This document shows, piece by piece, positions 11,690 to 24,350 of a stretch of DNA of 64,000 bases (its first letter is position 1; every line of letters starts with the position of its first letter). Source of the DNA: Brasenia schreberi. Lineage: Eukaryota > Streptophyta > Magnoliopsida > Nymphaeales > Cabombaceae. The translations under genes were made by a program, and so were the position numbers. Where the stretch lies: positions 10,931,501-10,995,500 of the forward strand of contig JAYKKT010000061.1 in the NCBI GenBank assembly GCA_036023115.1, given 5' to 3'. Below the pieces are notes generated by a model that searched no databases, was not told the origin of the DNA, and saw only the letters and a list, made by a program, of their open reading frames with translations.

Positions 11690-12560
11690 ATGTCTACTTC
11701 CTTCTTTCCTGCCACTGCTCCTCCAGCAGCCTCTTATCCTTATTCTGTAATCCATACCCAACCAATCACGCCTTCCACGCTCTTTGATTAGATTTCTCAG
11801 TGCAAATGAGCCTACCTTGGATTGTAACTCTTCTCACCAAATCCATCCTGTCTTATCTCTTCTTTTTATTGTTGATAATTTTTTATATTTTTAACATTTC
11901 TGATTTGTTTTGATCAATTCAGCTGATTTTCTGAATCGTTTTGCAAGACAATTTGTTTAGAAACCATTTCTGACCCTAACCATCTTCTTTTGGCATGTGG
12001 ATCACTAGTACTAACCCTTCAAACACCTTGTGAAATTCGTCCCATGATGACTAAATTCCTAGAGTAGACCATATTTGTGAATCCTTTTACACTTTATCCT
12101 CAAACCAAATATTTGTCCTGAACGCAGTTACTCTTCCTAAGGGACAAGTACCCATTGGTACTCATGAGTTGTTCCGCTTCATTCTGTTGAGATTGTAATT
12201 GAATGAAGACAAATATCTTAATTCAATACAGGAACTGGTTCAAGTTTGGAAATCAACAAGACTTCTATTCAAATCTTTTCTGAAACCAACCACAATCTGG
12301 AGTCACGGTTGGCTGATTCATTAACTAAATGATGATCAGTGTTGTTCCATGTCAAGTTAGTAGATGTTCCTACGGGCTATGCATGAATGCCATCTGAATG
12401 CTCCTTTCCATAATTTTGTTTGAGAATCTGTCTAAAGGAGCTTGACCTTTGAATTTTTCCTTCCCATGGAAGTTTCTCCGTCTCAAGGCCTTCTTGTCAC
12501 CACCGAAGTTCATCCTTAATCTTCTTAGAAAACTCTTCCATTTATTGTGCTAAATTGGTT
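11690..12560 (+). mobile_element. Possible decayed Copia-type retrotransposon remnant
   Basis: A short gag-start-like stretch (MSTSFFPATAPPAAS) at about 11,690 and a LPKGQVPIGT-like block near 12,140 resemble pieces of plant Copia polyproteins. Stops are frequent and no LTRs are visible. Weak call. Confidence 0.2.
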
Positions 12561-13099
12561 ACTGGCGCTCTTTGATAAGCAAAGGAAGAACAGAATGGAA
12601 ATATTTTAAGAAAACCACTGTTATTGAAAAATATTTTGAACAAATAGCATAAACAGGAAATCCTATACTAAATGTGGATAGTGTGAGGAATAATCACTGG
12701 AATCTTCTAGTGATGTCAGCTGTATAATAAAGATTATGGAAATTGATTCACATGATGAGTTATGGCGAGAATCGAGACCATCTAATTGGAAGGGAACTTA
12801 GTGGATCACCCAACTAAGGTTCGAGAGTTTCTACTCCATTGCTTGATCACAATTCCAATGTGCTTCACAAACAAGGTCACACACAGTCGTGCATGCATGT
12901 GCCTGTGTGTGTTTATAGCCTCCTAACGAAATATCAACAAACATGTGGATTGTGATCAAGATTGAGAAACTAATCGTAAGAACATGGAAACTCTGTAGTA
13001 AGAAGATATTTCTGTTCTTCTTTGGTTGCTCGGACAGGCATCAGTTAGTTCTCCCTCCATGCACATGCATGCACGAGCGATTCATGCTCATTTTGTGTT

Positions 13100-13139
<40 letters not shown>
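13100..13139. repeat. Compound (GT)n(GA)n microsatellite
   Basis: GT units from about 13,100 to 13,120 followed directly by GA units to 13,139. Read on the minus strand it is (TC)n(AC)n, the same order as at 9.84 and 29.4 kb. Confidence 0.95.
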
Positions 13140-13458
13140 TTGACATCAGTTCTAGTTGATTTAGGCTAGTGTATTAAGGAACTTCTATTTTGTATGCAGA
13201 TGCTACACGGTGGCATTACTTGAAGATAGGAAATATGCTCATGCAAAACCGATAGGCGGGTTTGCATTCATAGGCGCTTGGGCTTCCCTCCTCTTTTGAG
13301 CTGAAAAAATACCATCATGAAGCATCATTGAAGCTACAATAAGCCCATCCTCTGTGTGTGTGTCTAAATTGAAAATCCATATATAATGTGTAATCTACTT
13401 TCAAGTAAACCTTGCTTTAGCAAAGCAATTGTTTGTTAGTTGACATTCATCTTTTCTT

Positions 13459-13676
13459 GTTTTCTGAAATGCTTACTCATTTATGGTCGCCGTCTCTCAT
13501 GTCAGTGTTCATTTTATCGAACCAAATTTACTCTTAATATTTTATTTATCATTCATGGCAATGATTTGTTTTCTGAAATGCTTACTCATTTATGGTCGCC
13601 GTCTCATGTCAGTGTTCATTTTATCGAACCAAATTTACTCTTAATATTTTATTTTATCATTCATGGCAATGATTTA
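13459..13676. repeat. Tandem duplication, period 109 bp, two near-identical copies
   Basis: The segment from GTTTTCTGAAATGC to TCATGGCAATGATTT is repeated directly, differing only by a 2-bp loss of CT and a small T-rich indel. The near identity suggests a recent event. No coding content. Confidence 0.9.
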
Positions 13677-13914
13677 AGCATGGTAAAGGTGAATACACAA
13701 AGCAACCATGTAAGATGAAGAACGCTTTTAGTTACATAAGACTATATTTCAGTTATAAATCCTCCCACAAGTTTATGTTTTCAACCTAAGAACACAATAA
13801 ACAAAGGTCATTAAGAATATGCCGTCCTTTATGTTTGGCAAACGAATGAGTTGCTCATAGAACTGCTAGCTTGGGCTGGTTATTATCTCGTTATTATTTG
13901 GCTTGAGAAGTTCT

Positions 13915-14030
13915 ATCTAGCAGAGCTCTCTGATTCCCAGGACGAAGGTGGCTGGTGGTAAGTTCGATTCCTGAAGGGCATGCATGTGTAGTGTGTTAGG
14001 CTCGGGCCTCCTGTTGTAACCAAAGAAAAT
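13915..14030 (+). mobile_element. tRNA-derived SINE copy (family A)
   Basis: Plus strand: B box AAGTTCGATTCCT, then GTGTGTTAGGCTCGGGCCTC, CTGTTGTAACC and an A-rich end. The A-box part is weak. Confidence 0.6.
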
Positions 14031-15735
14031 GTTTGGCTTGTGACATCAATGGAGCTAAGCATGTGCAGTTAATGTGTGGCTCAGCTCAGGTCATGTAGCT
14101 CACTGAAAAAATGGGCTTTGTGAAGCTACTTTATTTTCACATTTATAGGTGCATGTACATGTAGGGGATTCCAGGATATTGTTCCCTAATAGCAGGATAT
14201 ATTTTTCCGAGCTTAAAGCTCATAGACGAGTTCAAGCAAGCACAATCAGGTCCAAACAAGATCGAGCTCGGCTTGTTATGTTCGAACTTGGCTCCTTACG
14301 AAGTAAGAAATAGCTTTAAAAGCATGTTTGAAGATAAATTCTTCGTAGATACATGAACAATGACTATATCGTAAGAAATGAGTTGAACTTGAACAGCCCG
14401 TGTTCATTTGTTCAGCTCATTTACCAACCCTTAGACTCGATTCCCATCAACTTTCAAGTTGCAGTTGTGGTTAAGCCACCCAAATCAATGTAGCATGAAG
14501 GCCACTTGGAGGAATCATGAGTTTGTTTTGGTCAGTCTTCTTCTCTAGGTACTTTGAGTTCCAAGGATCAACGATAAGGGTGAGAATTTTAGGGACGAGA
14601 TGGAATGAGAAGTCCAGGTTCGAGTCCGCCAGAGTTGCAGGAAAAGAGTTGGGCTGTATCTAGGATGACCTGCTTTTAATATGAACATGAAATGACACGA
14701 CATGACCACCTGAAACACAAAACTGCCAATCATTTCAGACGTGATATAAAAAACAGACACGAACATGACCCCGTCCAGGATTCGGGCATGTTTCGGGCCA
14801 AGACCCCATTTTCTGGTCTTCTTTGGGTTGGCCTGTTTTTGGTACGAAGATGACATGAAACATGAAATTACTAACACCTAGATCAATGGCATCTATATGG
14901 AGGGACCTTAATTGCTGTCTAAAAGCCACCAAATGAACCATGGCTCACTCGCGTGATCCTTCGAACTAATTACCTCCAAATGAACTCAAACCTTTGTGGT
15001 CTGTACAAAATTCTTCCAACTTAAGTTTGCTCAATTCATCCATTAAACTTCCACATTCCAACAAGGCCTTGAAGCATTTATTAGGGTACCTCATCCAAAT
15101 TTACATTTAGGTTCTACCAAGTGGAGAATCTATTGTATTCCCGAACCATGATGCAAAATGATGTAGTCATTCTTGTTTGCTTGGATCTTACTACCAATGT
15201 GCTTGGTATAGTTTATTTAGTACGTTTCCTCAAGTTTAGTGCACTACAATCTTTCATTTAAGATGAAACATCATTGGTTTACTGTTCATGAAGTTCCCAC
15301 GATATAATGTTCAAAAGCTAAAAAACATGAACGTAACAATTAAATAATGTTAATCCAACGGCTAATATTTTGCATTTGCTCACTTGATATGGCAGCGTAC
15401 CACGGTAAAACAAAGTGACTCAAACAAAATTAAGAAACGAAAAGACATGGAAGGTTTGAGTCGCAAGAAATGCTACTCACTCCAACAAAAAAGTATGTAA
15501 ACCATATAAATAACGTGTTAACATCCAACTAGCCATATACAAGAGCTTACTAGCAGTGAGTGGATTAAAAGTAGCCATTGGATTCTCTGGATCCAAGAGG
15601 TATGAACTATGAAACACATAATGTCTCATGGCTGACGTGAATTATGCATACTGGCAGACCCGGCAGTTCTTATGCAACAACTAGCAAGAATGGTATGTGA
15701 TTCAAGCATTGAAAACTTCAACTCACCTAGACTCA

Positions 15736-18700
15736 TCAAGGTACTGAACCGAGAGTTTGATGGTCTGCTGATACTGAATTCTGACCTTCGCCCTTCCTAG
15801 TGGGCACGTTGTTTGCTGTCTTATGCGAATCCTGAACCTTAGAGAGCATCAGCATCTGAGAAGAATCGCCGCCACCTGAAAGTGTAGAGGACTCAAGAAG
15901 CCTGATCCTCTCAAACAGGCAACGCTTCTCTGCTTCAGCCTCGTCTAACCGCTGCTTTAGATAATTGCTAGAATACTCTTCCTCCCTCTTCTCAGATTTG
16001 GCCGACATAACTCGCTGCAACATCTCAGCTTCACGCCTAGCCTCAGTTGCCTTAATCTGAAACATGTCCGCCTCTGCCTGCTTCAGCCTGATTATCGTCT
16101 CGAGTTCCTCTACTTGTTGCTTCTTCCACTGCTGCTCCATCTGCAACTCCTTCATTTCCCGTTTTTTGTCTTCTATTTCCCTATCACATGCTTCCAGTGC
16201 AATTCGAGCCTTATTATATGCGTGTTTCTTCTCCTCTACTACCACTTCCATTTTTTTCACTGCCTCCTGAACTACTTCAGAAATCTTCACGCAAACATCC
16301 TGTGGTGATACTAAGCGCCCGGCCTCCTCGGCTTCAGATCTCTTCACTGCTTCCATCTCTAGATCTGCAAGCACAGAACTCGATTTCATGTAAATGGCAT
16401 AAATGGCAACCTAAACATAGTCTGTCTAACTAAATCCCCAATCATCGCTCTCAACCACCAAAGCATACACCAACAAGAACCAAAACAGCAGCAGGGAAAA
16501 AAGAAAAGAAAAGAAACGATAGCTCTTTATATGTATTAAGGAAAACATGGTTGCCAGGTAATTGTCTAAATCATGGTTCCAGAATGTTCTAAAACCCCAC
16601 GAGCCTTCTTCCTTAAAGCCCACTTTGAAAATTCAAGATAATGCAAACGCTTCAGAAACTGTTGACAGGAATCTCGCATTATTTATGTTGAGTGTGCACT
16701 TTTTCCATTCCATTTAGAGTTGATAGGTAGGATGTGAGTTTATGCATATGTAAGTGTTTCATCCAACTACTTTCGTAATTGTGGTTTTGGAGAACTCCTT
16801 TCAGGAGGTACTTTATGTATTTGCCAGTGGAAGTTGTCCACTTTATCCTAATATCCACTGCAAAACGTTTGGTACAACCAACTCCTCGTGGAGGAATAGT
16901 CTTCTCTTTCTCCTTTACACAAGAAGTTGGATTTAATAATCACCTACTCATGCGGCTAGTTAAGAAATCCAGCGTTTGCATGCAGCCACTATCTTTCTGA
17001 AGACAGATTCCCGTTCTAACCTGAATCAATATAAATCACGAGAATTCCTTATGTTCCTAAAATGTATTACGTACATCTTCAGAAAAAACGAAACAGTGGA
17101 AAAGAGAAGAACAAAGAAGTCAAGAAGCTCTTTTAAAGATGTGGAACTCCCTTAAAAGGAAAACCATATGCTAAGCAAGAAACATGATCTAAAATTCATT
17201 AAATGGCTAGGATTTGAAAAAGAGATGCTTTTCACTAGGGTTGGCAATTTGAGACATGAATAAAATCCTGAAATGAACACGACCCCAAAATCCATGTTGT
17301 GGCAGGGTGGTATAGCACTACTTGGGCCATATTCGTGTTGAAATAAAGAGAGGAGACAAAAATCATGTTGTCTTTGGGTTTACTTGAGCATGCCAAGAAG
17401 TAGCATGCCTTGCATAGCCGTCTCAAGCCCGGATAAAGGGTTTTGTTAGGCTTTCGATAGTTAGCGTAAAACTTTGTCGAATTTTTATACCATAGATTAT
17501 ACAAATGATGAGTATTGTGTTGGGGCGTCCCCTCTTAGCAACGCGCTGCAGAGCTCAAATGTAGTGAAAAGAAAAGCAAGGGTCTCTACATTTTCGCTCG
17601 GATGTGGTGAAGCAATTGCAAAGAGAGTTCCCGCATCATGGACGGGTGTGAGTAAAGAAGTTAGTCCCGCTATATTGTTACCCGAATATAGTGAATAAAT
17701 TATAGAGAGTGTCTCCGCATTTTAAATATGAATGGATGGGGGATAAGGAAGCTAGTCATAGATAATAAGATTTGTATTGGTTCTTTGAATATCATAACAT
17801 TATCCGGTAAGCTAATCGAGGTGGTACATACTATGAATCGGAGAAAGATTCATATCCTATGTTTACAAGAGAGAAAGTGGGTTAGAAAAAAAGCAAAGGA
17901 GATTGGGGATACAGGTTTTAAATTATGGTACTCAGGAAAGGAAAAGGCTCGAAATGGAGTTTTTATTATCATAAATAAAGATTTAAAGGATAGTGTTGTA
18001 GACATACAACGATATGGTGACCGAATCATGATGTTGAAATTAGTGCTAGGAGCAGAGATTTTGAATATAGTTTGTGTTTACGCACCCCAAGTAGGACTAG
18101 AAGATAGTATACATATGGGTTTTGGGGAGGAGTTAGATAAGGTGATTCAAAGAATTACACAAAGGAACATGATTTGTTTAGGAGATTTAAATGGATATGT
18201 CGTTAAAGAGACGTTAGCGTATCAAGGTTTCATAGAAACTTTGGTTTTTTGGATATAAATGAGGAAGGTAGGGAGATTTTAAATTTTGCTATGGCATTTG
18301 ATCTCTTTATAGTCAATACAATCTTCAAAAAACGAGATGAACATTTAATTATTTATAAGAGTGGCTTATCACAAACACAAATTGATTATTTTATTTGTAG
18401 GAAAAAAGATAATCATGTTGTAAAGATTGCAAGGTAATTCTTGGAGAAAGTTTAACCACCCAACATCAACTTTTAGTTATGTATTTAAAGGTAAAAAAGT
18501 GTACAAAGAAGAAAAGAGTGCATTGAGCTATTCAGACTAAATGGTGGAACCTCAAAAGCGAGAAATAAGGTATATTCTTTCAAGGAGATGCTTGGAATTA
18601 TATTGGTACACCTTGTGATATATGGAACAATATGGCTATACATATTAGGAAAGTGACAAAAGATATGTTAGGTGAATCTATTGGAGGTGTACCGGCACAA

Positions 18701-21700
18701 AAAGAAACTTTACGGTAGAGTGAAGTGGTGCAAAATAAAATCAAGGCAAATAAGGTATGTTACAAATTACATTATGCTAAGAAAACTAGTGAAACTTTAG
18801 AGGCTTATAAGAAAGCGACAAAGACAATTAGTGAAGCAAAAGCTAAAATTTGGGAGGATTTATATAAAAAAAACTCCACTCAAAAGAGAGTGAAAGAGAT
18901 ACTTTTAGGATAGCTAGGGCTAAAGATAAGAAAACTAAGGATCTTAATTTTGTTAGATGCATTAAAGACGAGAATGAGAAAATTCTAGTGGCAATATAAG
19001 TTTTTTAATAAAAATAAATATGTTAGTATTAGCTTAGGAGAGTTAGCCAAATCATAAAAGTATATAAACCACAATTTCTACTGATGTATTCAAAAGAATG
19101 AAGTCAAAGAGGCTCTTAAACATATGAAGGGTGGTAAATCGGTAGGAGCAGACAATATTCCTATAGAAGTTTGGAAAATCCTACAAGAGACGGGAATCAC
19201 TTGGCTCACAGGATTATTTATTGAAATATGGAAAAACCAAACGATGCCCGAGGAATGAGAGCGAGTACACTTATACCCATATACAAGAACAAGGGAGACA
19301 TTCAGAATTGTGTGAAATATCAAGGTATCAAGTTAATGAACCATACTATGAAATTATGAGAAAGAATTATTGAACGTAGGTTAAGACAAGTATCGAGTAT
19401 AACATATAACCAATTTGGATTCATGCCAGGCAAATCTACTTTTGAAGCTATTCACCTTTTGATACGTCTTATGGAACATTTTAGAGCAAAAAAGAAAGAC
19501 CTTCACATGATATTTATTGATCTAGAAAAAGCTTATGATAGGGTACCGAGAGAGGTTCTTTGGAGAACTTTGGAAAAAAGCGGTATCCCATTGACATATA
19601 TTAACCTTATAAGAGACATGTATGATGGTGCAAAAACATGTGTGAGGACTCACGAAGGAATGGCAGACTTCTTTGAAGTTAATATTAAGGATCAACTTTA
19701 AGTCCATATTTATTTATAATGGTGATTGATGAGTTAACAAAATATATTCAAGATGAAGTACCTTGGTGTATGTTATTTGTAGATGACATTGTGTTAGTGG
19801 AGTCTAAGAAAAAAGTTAATAGAAAATTGGAACTATGGAGAGAAACATTAGAAAGTAAAGGTTTCTGACTTAGTAGAACAAAGACAGAATATATGGAATG
19901 TAAGTGTGATCATTTGGTTAATTCAGAGGATATAGAAATTAAAATTGGCACACTTTGCATCCCCAAAAGGAAAGTTTTAAATACCTAGGGTTAATTTTTC
20001 ATAGTGATGGAAGAATTGATGGAGATGTTACGCATAGAATTAATGAAGGTTAGTTAAAATGGATAGGAGCATAAGGTATTCTTTATGATAAGAAGACACC
20101 ATTAAAGTTAAAAGGTAAATATTATAGAGCAGCAATTAGACCGGCTATATTTTATGGTTATGAGTGTTGAGCCGTTAATCATCAACATGTACAAAAGATG
20201 TTTGTGAAAGAAATGAAGATTAGCAGCAATTAGACCTGCTATATTTTATGGTTATGAGTGTTGAGCAGTTAATCATCAACATGTACAAAAGATGTTTGTG
20301 AAAGAAATGAAGATGTTGAGATGGATGAGTGGTCATACAAGGAAAGATCGTATACATAATGAAGTTATTAGAAACAAATTAGGAGTGGTACCAATAGAGG
20401 ATAAAATGAGAGAATATCATTTAAGATGGTTTGGACATATAGAAAGAAGATCAAAAGATGAACCTGTAAGAAGATACGAAGAACTAGATTTTGAAAGTAT
20501 TAAAAGAGGTAGAAGACGACCACAAAAGTGTTGGAAAGAAACAATAAAGAATAATTTAGCTTATTGTGAGTTACCTGTTAACATGGCACATGATAGGGCT
20601 ATGTGAAAACAAAGAATCCAATATAGCCAACCCCATCTAGTATGGAAAAAGGCTTAGTTGTTGTTGTTGTTGAAAAGATGCAACATGACTATTGGAAAAA
20701 AATTGGATCATCTTCACCATTAACTGAAAGTATTCTTTCTTGTGTCCAACAAAAGGCATGGAGATCTGGGAATACAACTAGAGTTAAATGTGTTCACAAC
20801 TCATGTTCATTAAATGCGAGCAATGACAAGCACATCGGCTCATGTTCAATAGATGAAGCCGTTTCAACAACCACGTCAGCTAAATGATCACAGCATGATT
20901 CGGATTTTATATTACTCATCATCCAAATAATTCCTCTCCTTCACTCTTTGCATGTAAGGAGTTCATTCCCCTCCCTAAACAGGAAATTAACAAGATGGGA
21001 CCAGGTTGAAGCTTTTACCTTAGCCCTCATTGTGGAAGAAACGGCAGCTTCTATATATAGTGAACCCAGGTCTAGCCAATCATGAAATTAACAAGATGGG
21101 GACCCGTTGCAGCTTTTACCTTAGCCCTCACTGTGCAAGAAACGGCAGCTTCTTGTATATATAGCGAACCCAGGTCCAGCCAATCATGGAATCACACAGT
21201 TGAGGTACCCTATGGTCGAAATGTCTTTTCCGTGGTTTCTAGACAGTAATGAATTTTCATGTTCAGCCCATTATCGAGTTGTGTTGCCTGTCCTAGTTGC
21301 ATGTGCATAATTGGTTCGTGTTCAAAATGCCTATGCCAATATCAAACTCTTCATTTGCTTAACCCAAATATTGTACACAACGACAAAACTTAATTCAGAA
21401 CGGTAAATCAGGAAAACGAGAAGATCCATCAGCCAGGGGAAACATATTGAAGCATCGGGATTATATTCTCAAGCCTTCAACGTGAGGTACCATGCCAGAA
21501 ACCAATTATAGTTCACCAACAAGTACGCCTCAAATAACACCTTTGATCTACTCATAAGGTTTCTTATTTCTATTTGAGACTCGAAGATATTGGCATTGGA
21601 TACAAATACAACTAGCAGCAGCATCCAAGCAATGCAACAATCAAAAAAATAAAATCAGATGAAAACTGAGAAAGCATTTGGAATCAGAAACCAAGTCGAA

Positions 21701-22838
21701 AATTACCTTCAAAGAAGAGCAGCAACACCTTGCATACAGCAGACTCAGCAACCCCATTCTTCAACTTGCCCATAAGATCCTCGCATTTCCACAACAGCTT
21801 CAGTCCTCTTTGGTCCTCACTCCCTCTAAAAATCTGGCCAACAGTCTCGAGCTCCTTCATTAATGCTTCATGGTCCCATCCTGGGGCACAGTGCTGGAAA
21901 ACGTCCTTCACCCACCCCAACAACTCTGACGTCCTGCTACAAGCTTGGCACCGGAATAGCATCTCTGGAGACCCCGCCGCCGAGCCTTTCCGGCATGCTC
22001 CCATGCCGATCAGTCCGGCCCTGATGGCACAATCTGTATGTGTCCAATGGGAGCACGAATCGCAACCGATCCACCGGCAAGTGTTCACTTCAAAATCAAA
22101 CTTGCTGCAGATCACACACATACAGACGTTGCAGAAACCATTCCTCGTAATGCAGATACGGCACTCACAATTTTCGACGGGAAGCGAATTTTGGCATGCG
22201 ATGTTGCGGCAACGACGGAAGGTGAAGACGTCGACGAGTGCCGAATGCGGAAGGCAGATGTTCGGGTGAAGGAACGCCTGGATCCCGGTATTGATAGCAA
22301 CGAAGATCTCCAATTGCAGTCGGTGAGCGCGGGAGAGGGAGTTCGCTGTGAGGTCTGACCGGCCATGGACGAGCTTCTGCAGGACGAGGAACTCGTCTCT
22401 TTGCTGCGGCCCACACGAGACCTCGAGAATCGACCGGAGCTCGGCCTTCAGATCTTCAAGGAGCTCTTCTGGCATCCGTTTCAACCGATCCGCCAACGCG
22501 TCCACCGGCTCCCTGGCGACGTCTCGGAGAGAGATCCGGTCGCAATTCCCCAATCGCCGTACTACCGCCTCCTCTCCAGCATCTCTTCCCTTCTCGAACG
22601 CCCTATTCCCGGCTGACGAGAGATCCGCGACTCCGACGCCCGTGGCGGCTGCCTCACTCCGGCTTTTGTGATCGGACAACGTCTCCCGCGAACTAGCGCT
22701 TTCGGTCGGAGAATCATCAGAATTCAATGCCGGCTTTCCTGCGTCAGCTGAGACGACGGAGACCGGGGTCTGCAGACCTTCCGTCCGCGGCTCCGGCAGC
22801 ATCTGAGGCTGGAAAATCGTGCCGGACGACGTTCCCAT
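15736..22838 (-). CDS. OBE1: OBERON-type PHD-finger protein (OBE1/OBE2-like), two exons
   Basis: Exon 1 is 22,838-21,707 and exon 2 is 16,364-15,736. The junction splits a Glu-Asp pair with GT and AG in place. Total 586 aa, close to the known Arabidopsis OBE1 size. Residues 1-100 are a variable Ser/Ala-rich leader and 105-190 a helical segment. Residues 194-300 form a Cys/His-rich PHD-type finger (C210, C215, C224, C226, C229, then CNVCMCVIC and [12 protein letters not shown]). From about 378 a long coiled coil rich in Glu/Lys/Gln runs to about 530. OBERON proteins are nuclear chromatin factors needed for root and shoot meristem establishment and auxin responses. A strong GTGAGT donor-like site lies just after the stop, so an alternative 3' end is possible. 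The intron is 5.3 kb and holds an antisense LINE. Confidence 0.92.
17728..20606 (+). pseudogene. LINE copy 2 endonuclease-reverse transcriptase remnant
   Basis: Begins [12 protein letters not shown]. Endonuclease blocks [20 protein letters not shown] (Glu kept, next residue changed) and CLGDLNGY are readable to 18,258, with continuation to 18,437. RT pieces at 19,423-19,701 and the C-terminal block at 20,292-20,606 follow. FADD has become FVDD (LFVDDIVLV at about 19,770). Many stops and frameshifts, and a 94-bp tandem duplication (20,128-20,315), show it is inactive. Confidence 0.85.
20128..20315 (+). repeat. 94-bp tandem duplication inside LINE copy 2
   Basis: The segment starting AGCAGCAATTAGACC at 20,128 restarts at 20,222, covering part of the RT C-terminus up to AAAGAAATGAAGAT. 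Confidence 0.9.
20983..21187. repeat. 101-bp tandem duplication in the OBERON intron
   Basis: Two copies, starting at 20,983 and 21,084, run from GAAATTAACAAGATGGG to CAGCCAATCATG. Each carries CAGCTTCT..TATATATAG followed by GAACCCAGGT, so a TATA-like motif is duplicated with it. Mismatches are few. Confidence 0.88.
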
Positions 22839-23720
22839 GCGCCGCTAAGAAGAAATTCCGTCGAGTAGCCAAGCCCCTTCTCTTCCAAATCCCCTCCCCC
22901 TTCCCGAACCAAAAAAAAAATTTAATTCCCCTAAAAATGAAGAAAAAAACGCAGGACTGAAGCAAAGTAGAATCCCTAGCTAGAGTTCAAACTCTCACAA
23001 CCTTAATCCAATCTTACCAAAGAAAAAAGAACGTTAACCTCTAAACCTAAAGAAAGAACCACTATTGCATGGAGATGAAGAAGATTCGTGCCTACCAAGG
23101 AGATTCTGAAGCTTCCACACACACACACACACAGATCACTCGTCGGACGCCACAGACGAACTCTGGTGTGATGTTTTTTACACAATGACTCTTTTTCTCC
23201 GGCTGGTCGATGAACTGGTCATCGGTCATCGGTCATCGTGGGGCCCACTATCTATGACCCTCTATCGCACGTCGCCGGCATCACTCGGACGGCGTGGACC
23301 CGAAATTACTTTTCTGTACTTCTCTCTCTCTCCTACCATATGCAACCCGAAGCAGACCCGATTGAATTGCAGCCGAGCTCAAGAGATTCATGGATCGTAT
23401 GGGCGCTTTAAACCCGACGCCAACCAAATTCGTAACATGTTTCACAACTTCAACTTACAGGACTAGTAAATGAACCGGGTCACGGCTAATTCTGCTGGAT
23501 GTCACTAATGTTGAGCTTATTCATGATCCGAACAAACAAAAGTGAGCTTGCTCCTTAAGTTATGCGAGCTTAACAAGAAAGATCCAGCTCGACTTGTATT
23601 AGCTTATTAATACACAACTAGTCTTTATCCAATTTCTAAAAAATTAACACGCTTAACTCTAACAAGCAGCTTGTATTTAGCTGCTTAAGTTGACAACGAA
23701 GCCATGAGCCGCCCTCGGCT

Positions 23721-23960
23721 TTACATCCTTATTTTCCATGGAAGGCAAACCGAATTGATGCCTTGGTGGATCCGATTTGTTGCACCCGAACCATTACCCT
23801 TCCGGACCTGGCACTGTACCAGGGGCATTGTTGTCATTTGTCTTGAGTAGAGCGTGGCCACCACCGTGGTACCAGCGAGGATGGCCAACGGCTTTGACGC
23901 GTTGAAATCGTCCGGGTTCTTTGAATGTTCCACCGCCGAAACCTGCTCACTCGCCTGAAC
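23721..23960 (-). pseudogene. Possible small coding remnant (unidentified)
   Basis: A GC-rich minus-strand frame contains EHSKNPDDFNASKPLAILAG followed by hydrophobic TTVVATLY, then runs to a stop at 23,721. The hydrophobic stretch could be one membrane segment. I cannot identify it. Codon-like composition is the only support. Confidence 0.2.
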
Positions 23961-24249
23961 TCGCCTGTTTGTTCCAACCTTTCCAGTACAAGTTGGTAAC
24001 GTTTCCTTCCCGAAGAGTGAAAATGGGAAAAGAGGGGTTCACGTTTCAAGGTATTCTATAGCAACTCTTTATATTTTTAAATTATGAACTAGTTTTTTAT
24101 TTATGAAGTCGAAAAAACAATAAATCCCTGCGATAGTTTCCTTCTTCTTTGACTTCGAAAAAGTTTAGAAGCTCAATTAAGTAACCAAAACGTAATTTCT
24201 TATGTAAAGAATTAAGAATCTATGTGTTTGAATTCACTTTTTCTGAGAA

Positions 24250-24350
24250 TTTGGTAGGATGGGGCGAGTCTGAAGCCAGATGCACGGCATGAGCGTCGAA
24301 CCCATTACCTTAACCATGTGAGTCAACCACCTAGCCAGGTAAGCTATTGG
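24250..24350 (-). mobile_element. tRNA-derived SINE-like copy (family B)
   Basis: Minus strand: TACCTGGCTAGGTGGTTGAC (A-box-like), GGGTTCGACGC (B box), then CATCTGGCTTCAGACTCGCC. It differs from family A after the B box. Confidence 0.45.

Larger units (their letters stand above)
8451..15735. other. Long intergenic region between the RRM gene and OBERON
   Basis: About 7.3 kb without a gene I can support. It contains two CT-rich microsatellites (9.5 and 9.84 kb), a GC-richer block at 9,163-9,410, a minimal LINE insertion at 11.2 kb, possible decayed Copia-like or gene remnants (10.8-12.5 kb), a (GT)n(GA)n tract at 13.1 kb, a 109-bp tandem duplication at 13.46 kb and a SINE at 13.9 kb. I see nothing further in 14,031-15,735. 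Confidence 0.6.
17400..20672 (+). mobile_element. Long decayed LINE copy 2 inside the OBERON intron, antisense to the gene
   Basis: It aligns by eye from the 5' UTR (CAAGCCCGGATAAAGG at about 17,425) to the (TTG)n tail near 20,672. The 5' boundary is approximate. Target duplications are not clear, so the insertion is older than copy 1. It accounts for about 3.3 kb of the 5.3-kb OBERON intron. Confidence 0.88.

Noticed and set aside
20642..20887. 81-codon open frame after LINE copy 2
   Set aside because: It starts inside the LINE tail (Val run from GTT repeats) and has no support beyond it.
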